Source: Rheum nobile
Lineage: Eukaryota; Streptophyta; Magnoliopsida; Caryophyllales; Polygonaceae
NCBI GenBank assembly: GCA_027886185.1
Contig: WOAB01000098.1
Span: 992,001 to 1,056,000, forward strand
Length of the DNA: 64,000 nucleotides
Reading direction: 5' to 3'
The position numbers and the translations under genes are program-made. The notes below the pieces were generated by a model. The model was given only the letters and a program-made list of their open reading frames with translations, was not told where the DNA came from and ran no database searches. This document shows positions 58,394-64,000 of the stretch, in pieces (the first letter of the stretch is position 1; every line of letters begins with the position of its first letter).

Positions 58394-59659
58394 TTAAAAG
58401 TGATACAACTTCAGGTGAGTCGCGTTCCAGTTTCGTGGGAGTAGTTTTCCATCCTTCGTCTCGAGTCGGTATGCTCCTTGACCGATAATCTCTTTAATGA
58501 GATATGGTCCTTCCGAATGAGGTGCTAGCTTTTCGTCTGCTGGATCTCGGTTATTTTGGAAAACCTTCTTTAAGACCCAATCTCCTACTTTGAAGACCTT
58601 GACACAAATATTCTTATTGTAACTTCTGGCGACTTGTTGTTGGTATTTGACCATCCAGATCCTAGCTTTTTCTCTGATCATGTCTGCGGTGTCGAGGTTG
58701 TGAGAAAACTCGACGTCGTTCTACTCCGGGGTTTGTAACCCATATCTTGCCATCGGGACGAGGAGCTCAGCAAGTATGACCGCTTCACTCCCATAGACTA
58801 GTGAAAAAGGGGATTGTCCGGTCGCATCTGCCCATTTTCCTTTTGCCTCTGTGAGACATTTTTTGAGATTGTTTATGATGATCTTATTAATGGACTCAGC
58901 TTGGCCGTTAGACTGCGGGCACCGAGGTGTGGATGTGATCAAGGTGATGTTCCATTGCTTGCAAAAGGATCGCGTCTTGCTATTGATGAATTGGGAGCCG
59001 TTGTCGCATACGATTTTTGAGGGGACACCAAATCTGCATAGAATGTTACGCTTTATAAATGAAATGAAGTGTTTTTCTTTTACCTCTCGATATGCTTCAG
59101 CTTCAATCCATTTAGAAAAATAGTTACTCATGGCTAAGAAGAAGACGTGTTGTCTTGATACTGGTGGTAATTTCCCTACAACGTCCATTCCCCATCGCAT
59201 GAATGGCCAGGGTGCTAACGTCGGGTGTAGCATTTCTGATGGTTGATGGGAGATAGGTGTGTGTCGTTGACAGGCGTCGCATTTCTTGACGTAGTATATC
59301 GCGTCTCTATTCATCGTTGGCCAGTAGTATCCCGTCCTGAGGGTTTTACCTGATAGGCTGCGTCCTCCAACATGGTTCCCGCATTCTCCGTCGTGTAGGG
59401 ATTGTAGGATGCGCCTGACTTCGGTTGTTCTTAGGAAGCGTAGATATAATCCTATGACAGATCGTTTGAACATAATATTATCTTTTAATTCAAAGGTTGT
59501 TGCTTGTACCTTAAGTTTTTTGGCTTCCCCTTTGTCTGTTGGGAGTATGTCGTCTTTCAACCATTTGACATAGGGTATAGTCCAGTCGTCTTGGTTGTCT
59601 ATGAGGTCGTCTTCGGTGTTGTTGCCTACTTCTGCTGAGACGACTTCCTCTAGGGACAA
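58394..59659 (-). pseudogene. Tat gypsy integrase
   Basis: The zinc finger (LHDGECGNH...CDACQRHT), catalytic D in GMDVVG, D in CDNGSQF and E in GQAESINK are all readable. After KGKWAD the usual stretch of about a dozen residues before TPFSLVYG is missing (text reads ADATGQSPFSLVYGSEAV), an in-frame deletion. A TAG at 58721-58723 follows YGLQTPE. The frame then continues in phase through KVFKVGDWVLKKV...EGPYLIKEIIGQGAYRL to a stop at 58394. This C-terminal part is the SH3-like integrase domain. Confidence 0.92.
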
Positions 59660-59783
59660 CTCGTCTGCTGCTTGGGTGCTGTCAGAGCTGGTTGCTTTGA
59701 GAGTCTTGGGGACCGATGGAATGTGACGTATGCCAGTGGGATGTTGCGGAAGTCGTCGGGGTGTAGAGCGGACTCGAGGTTTG

Positions 59784-60170
59784 CTAGGGCGTCGGCTTGA
59801 GTGTTGAGGTCACGTGGGACTTGCCTGATAGTAAAATTCTAGATTTTTTTGTCAATTTTTTGACAACGTCTAGGTAGGTCATCATCATGTCATCTTTGGC
59901 GGCATACGACCCTTTTACTTGGTTGAAGATTAGGAGGGAGTCGCATACCACTTCGATGTTCTGGATTGTGAGGTCTTGTGCGAGTGTTAGTCTGAATATG
60001 AGTGCTTCGTACTCTACTTCATTGTTGGTCGCGTCCCACTCACACCTCACAGCTTGGGCTATATGGTCCCCTTGTGGTGATTTCAGTACGACTCCTAGCC
60101 CGACTCCTCCTATGTTTGACGCTCCATCTGTATGGAGTTGCCATGTGTCTATGTCTTCTTCAGTCGACAT
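59784..60170 (-). pseudogene. archaeal-type second RNase H of the Tat element
   Basis: It reads LHTDGASNIGGVGLGVVLKS (catalytic D), NNEVEYEALIFRLTLA (catalytic E) and CDSLLIFNQVKG (catalytic D). These residues are kept. The frame stays open from MSTEED to 59784. A second RNase H of this kind between the classical one and integrase identifies the Tat lineage. Confidence 0.88.
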
Positions 60171-60185
60171 CTGCGCGGCTTCCTG

Positions 60186-61232
60186 TTACAGTGTTGGACT
60201 GAAATCGGCCACAAAGTTTGCCAAAGCTTGAGATTTGATTATTGTCCTTGGCTCATATTCGATGTCGAAGCCACTCAAGTGTATCGCCCATTTTTCCATT
60301 CGTCCTGTAAATTCTGGTTTCCTCATGATGACTTTCATAAGATGGTTAGTCCTCACAATAATAACATGTGATTCGATGTAGGGTCTGAGTTTGTTTGAAG
60401 CCATTACCAGAGCTAGGACTAGTTTTTCAAGAGATGTGTACCTTGTTTCGGCTGGGAGCAGAGAGCGACTTACATAATAGACTGGTGACTATTTTCCGTC
60501 TTCTTTTCTTGTCAAGACCGCACTTATTGTCGACTCCGATACTGTCAGGTATAATGGTAGTGGTCCGTCGTCTTTTGGTTTGGCCAGTAGGAGTGGACTT
60601 GCCAAATATGCTTTTAGGTCCTGGAAGGCTTATTCGTATGCGGCTGTCCATTCGAACGACTTGTTCTTCTTTAAGGCTTCATAAAAGAGTTTGCATTTGT
60701 CTGAGGACTTTGATATGAATTTGTTTAGGACCGCTATCTTTCTTGTCAGTTTTGGAACGTCTTTGACGCATCGGGGGGACCTTAAGTTGACGATTAGTTT
60801 AATTTGGTCTGGGTTGGCTTCTATTCCCCTTTGCATCACCATGTATCCCAAGAATTTCCCTGAAGATACTCTAAAAGAACATTTAGTGGGATTTAATTTC
60901 ATGTTATACCTTTTCAACACTTTGAATGCTTCTTTCAGATGCTTGATGTGGTCCTTTATTGCTTTTGACTTAACCAACATGTCGTCAATGTAGACTTCCA
61001 TGGTGTCTCCGATTTGGTCTTTGAACATCTTGTTTACGATCCTTTGGTATGTGGCCCCTGCATTTTTTAGTCCGAAAGGCATAACTTTGTAGCAATATGT
61101 ACCTTGAATGGTTATGAAAGCTATTTTTTCTTGGTCGCCTGGGTCCATTAAGATTTGATTGTATCCGCTGAACGCATCCATAAATGTGAGCATTTCGTGA
61201 CCTGTGGTCGCGTCGGCCATCGCGTCAATGTG
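60186..61232 (-). pseudogene. Tat gypsy reverse transcriptase and first RNase H
   Basis: It starts inside the RT at HIDAMADATTGHEM because of the LTR insertion at 61233. It continues through FMDAFSGYNQILM (catalytic D), MPFGLKNAGATYQR, VYIDDMLVKS (catalytic DD) and NPTKCSF...FLGYMV. Stops at 60630-60632 and near 60490 interrupt the connection to RNase H (AFQDLKAYLASPLL, YYVSRSLLPAETRY). The final piece 60404-60186 reads IVRTNHLMKVIMRKPEFTGRM. N-terminal RT, protease and gag would lie beyond the right edge. Confidence 0.92.
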
Positions 61233-63740
61233 TGTATAACACCCCCAACTTATTGTCGAAAATGCCACACGCCAGTGACCTCAGACGTTGCTGTCCGATG
61301 TCACCCAATGCTTTAATCGGAACAATTAATCTTAAATAAACACAATTAAATAACGGAAGGTTAAACAACGGAAGACATTTGCATATGAAACTCAATACTT
61401 TTATATTAAAAGATCTCTCATCAAACGAGAGCAGTGTTTTTACAACAGAGTGAAATTACAGCGGAAGACTTTAAATTACACAGCGGAAGACTTCAAGAAT
61501 AAACCTAATACATGACTAGGTTATAAAAATACATTTAAAGTAATACTTAACGACTTTGAAATACCGGCACCGAAATCTGCAACTGCAAGTCTCTTCTTCA
61601 ACGGTTACTTCGGACTTCTAGGACCAACCACTGATGTGTCGTATAGGACGGATGACACCAGTCAACCATGCAAGGAATAAAACCCGGTTGGTTAGTCTAA
61701 TGAAAGACTATGCAAGGGTGAAAACAGAATGGTTCTAGTGATCGTAACCGTTTACTATCATTGTCCCTCGAATAACAACCGAAGGAACGATATATAACCC
61801 GGAACTTTCACGGAATGATTTAAATAAATTGTCGTATTAGGTTAGACCAATCGCTTCTCGAATGAAAGCCGATGACGATAGTAAACCTCAATACTTCGAC
61901 GGAAAGATACACAACAGAATGATCAAGAGAAGACTCCTAAAGATCGAGTCTAATGGAAACATATGAAGAGAAGACTCCAAGAGATTGAGTCTTATCGGAA
62001 AGTATGACAAGTGTTCGGGAACATTATAGTTTCACACAAGTTGAAAAGACTTGCCCATTTGGGTGCACGACCAACCTCACCGCGTAATACGAATTCAGAT
62101 TTGGAAGGAGGACTTACTTTAGCCGAAGTCCGAGCGAGTTTCCAAGTTGTACTTCTCGCCCAAAGGTTCATTAATTATGTGCATAGCGGCACTTATCTTA
62201 TCTTAGTGACAACGCGTACATTTACGTTATAAGCTTTTAATATATCATCTCATCGCGAAAGATATTGAAGGGAATATATCCCGAGAATCGACACCAGTTG
62301 TGTGCACAAACCCTGAGTAAGGGTATGGTCATGACCAAAGAGAGTACTAGGGAAATAATCCTCCTAGCACCAGTTATAAAGAAACAACTAGACCTCGCAA
62401 GGTACATAGCGTTCCTACGAATACTCGTTCTAACTAAACAGTTAAAACCACATCATAATCCACATCAATTCCATCATGGCAATAACAGATATAATAGCGT
62501 TGTTTCTATCAATATATACAACCTATTATAATATCTGTATTTTAATCATATCATTTATCAAATCTGTTCCCAAATGAAAACAATATTCATCCCAATATAA
62601 TTAACAATTAAACAATTGATAATTAATAGAAATATGGAATGATAAGCAAGAGCAAACCGCCACTTGCCTTAGACTAGACGAACGATAGAGCGACGACGGG
62701 TTTCTGGGTCCGGAACGGGAACGGAACTCGGATTACAGATTCCTATGGAACGACCCATAACGAGACCCTAAGTTAGATTCGATAATAAACTATACGAATC
62801 TAAAGAATGAAGAACGAAATCGAAAGAATGGAAGTCCCGACCGAGACCGGCAATGTTAAAACCACGATTGCGGACTGCCCAGGCAATCCGCGATCGCGGT
62901 GGCTCTGCCGTGGTCGCGGTCGTCGAGAACGAGTGTCCGTGAGACACTGTGACAACTACCGTGAACGCGGTCGCCTATGGCACTACCGCGATTGCGGTAG
63001 TTCATGTCCGCGATCGCGGACATGAACTCCGGCGACTCGAAATGGAAGAAAACCGAAGAAAACTTACCGGCGATGACTTGGAAGGGCTCGATTCGCGAGG
63101 GCTTCGACTCCAACCTTCCTTGCATCTCGAAGGCACCACCCTATGAGCACCACCACCTTCAATGGGAGCTCCGACAACAACTTCAAACTTTCCGGCGAAA
63201 ACTCGATCTCCGGCGACAAGCACCTGGGGAGAGAGCGATCGGGATGGAGTGCAAAAATGGAGGCTCACCTCTCCCCCTTATATAGGGAAAGAAGGATCCG
63301 GGGCACCCCCCATACACCATTGCATGGACGCCACGCGGAAGAAGGAAGACGCTGGGGCATTTACCGCGGTCGCGGTGGACACGCCGCGGTCGCGGTGGAC
63401 ACGCCGCGGTCGCGGTAAATTCCCTCTCCCAGCTCTTCTGAGAGCTATTATTCCGCGGTCGTGGTGGACACGCCGCGGTCGCGGAAGGTCCTTTTCCGTG
63501 TCTTCTTGCCCGAGGAAAGGTTTGGCGCGGGTTTTCAACCCTGGGTTAAATATATTTGTACCCGAGCAAATATTCTAAGCCCCGAAAAATACGTCGAATG
63601 TATTTTAAATCACTCAGGGAATTTTACAAATATCCAACTCGCTACAGAAATTCCGAACTTCGCCAAATGCGTCTCGAATAATTGACGAGGGTTTGGGAAA
63701 TTACCCAATTACCCTGGCTAACAAAATGAGGGGTATTACA
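61233..63740 (-). repeat. 3' LTR of a second gypsy element, same family as 3715-5941
   Basis: In plus terms it begins TGTATAACACCCCC and ends GGGGTATTACA. It shares long blocks with the LTR at 3715-5941. On the minus strand a polypurine tract AAGGGGATA precedes it at 63741-63755, so this is the 3' LTR and the body extends right of the window. Its outer end (61233) lies exactly in the HID codons of the Tat RT, showing that it inserted there. Length 2508 bp against 2227 bp for the left LTR. Confidence 0.88.
62880..63490. repeat. CpG palindromes and 21-bp repeats in the LTR
   Basis: A perfect 30-bp palindrome centred on CGATCG occupies 62999-63028. A 21-bp unit with core CCGCGGTCGCGGTGGACACG is repeated in tandem at 63362-63418, and a related pair lies at 63451-63486. 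Further single CCGCGATCGCGG motifs lie near 62888. In element orientation the tandem units are about 250-380 bases from the LTR start, in U3. Confidence 0.75.
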
Positions 63741-64000
63741 TCAATATCCCCTTACGAAAAGTTTCAACCCCGAAACTTGGCCGATAGCAGCTCAGAGAAG
63801 CGACCTCTATCTAAGCTATCCAGTCGAATAAGTTTAACCATGTCTGACCCGTTTCACACTTTGTAAATTGGTTCAGGCATTTCTAGGTTAAGATCCATAA
63901 GTTGGTTCGAATTACAGTTAATGTCAGGTTAACCATAATTAAGACCCTTCATCCTCAAAAGAATTCTAACACTTGCTTTCACTAGACATGCATTCCAACA
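63741..64000 (-). mobile_element. 3' internal end of the right gypsy element, with polypurine tract
   Basis: On the minus strand the text GCTGCTATCGGCCAAGTTTCG and GTTGAAACTTTTCGTAAGGGG leads into the LTR. This layout (short untranslated tail, then purine tract, then TGTAATACCCC) is that of Tekay-like elements after integrase. No coding sequence is recognised in these 260 bases. Confidence 0.7.

Larger units (their letters stand above)
55145..61232 (-). mobile_element. Ty3/gypsy element of the Tat lineage, decayed, with antisense ORF
   Basis: On the minus strand it runs RT (61232-60630), RNase H, a second archaeal-type RNase H (60170-59784) and integrase (59659-58394). An ORF on the opposite strand (55948-57757) lies between integrase and the 3' end. 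Dual RNase H plus an antisense ORF are known marks of the Tat lineage (Ogre/Retand/RIRE2 group). The 3' LTR should lie within about 55145-55880, but I could not fix its borders. RT is cut at 61232 by the insertion of another gypsy element. Confidence 0.85.

Noticed and set aside
61221..63745. Solo LTR with TCAAT target duplication on both sides
   Set aside because: TCAAT on the right is part of the element's own tail beside the polypurine tract, which shows that the LTR is the 3' LTR of an element extending beyond the window.

Overview
This is nuclear DNA of a flowering plant, probably a eudicot. It is AT-rich and dominated by transposable elements. The evidence is plant-type Ty1/copia and Ty3/gypsy elements with tRNA-Met primer sites, Helitrons with plant-type ends, Tourist and hAT MITEs, GT-AG introns, and one plant-specific MSL mechanosensitive channel gene. 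I see no bacterial, organellar or viral genome organisation and cannot name the species.

Layout. 1-5941: 5' LTR, gag and most of pol of a decayed minus-strand Tekay-like gypsy element that runs off the left edge. 5942-22341: a nest of elements. The oldest layer is a degenerate SIRE-like copia element on the plus strand (RT 5942-7093, RNase H 13925-14242, env-like ORF 17.5-21.0 kb, 3' LTR 21496-22341). It is split by the left gypsy element, by a complete young copia element (7094-13919, TSD CAAAA), by a 2.6-kb solo LTR (14840-17413) and by a pol-less LTR element (17872-19835). 22342-27015: intergenic DNA with two related Tourist MITEs, a possible SINE and a solo copia-type LTR. 27016-30116: the only intact host gene, a three-exon MSL channel on the minus strand.

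30117-43987: tandem repeats, two exons of an RPA70-like gene whose intron holds a complete pol-less LTR element (31534-36982, TSD CCTTC), an hAT MITE with a perfect 8-bp TSD, an unidentified spliced gene fragment on the minus strand, and a decayed Helitron helicase gene that ends at a Helitron 3' terminus at 43987. 43988-55140: a very AT-rich pile of Helitron ends, some joined end to end, plus an SDA1 gene fragment between GGTAAAACG-type inverted repeats. 55145-61232: a minus-strand Tat-lineage gypsy element with a second (archaeal-type) RNase H and a spliced antisense ORF. Its RT is interrupted by another LTR of the left-hand gypsy family (61233-63740), whose internal region continues off the right edge.

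The genes do not form one pathway. The main content is transposon stratigraphy. The least routine items are the possible composite Helitron (RPA-like exons, captured gene fragment and helicase), the end-to-end Helitron junctions, two pol-less LTR elements that encode Ala/Pro-rich proteins, the CpG-rich palindrome arrays in the gypsy LTRs, and the antisense spliced ORF of the Tat element.
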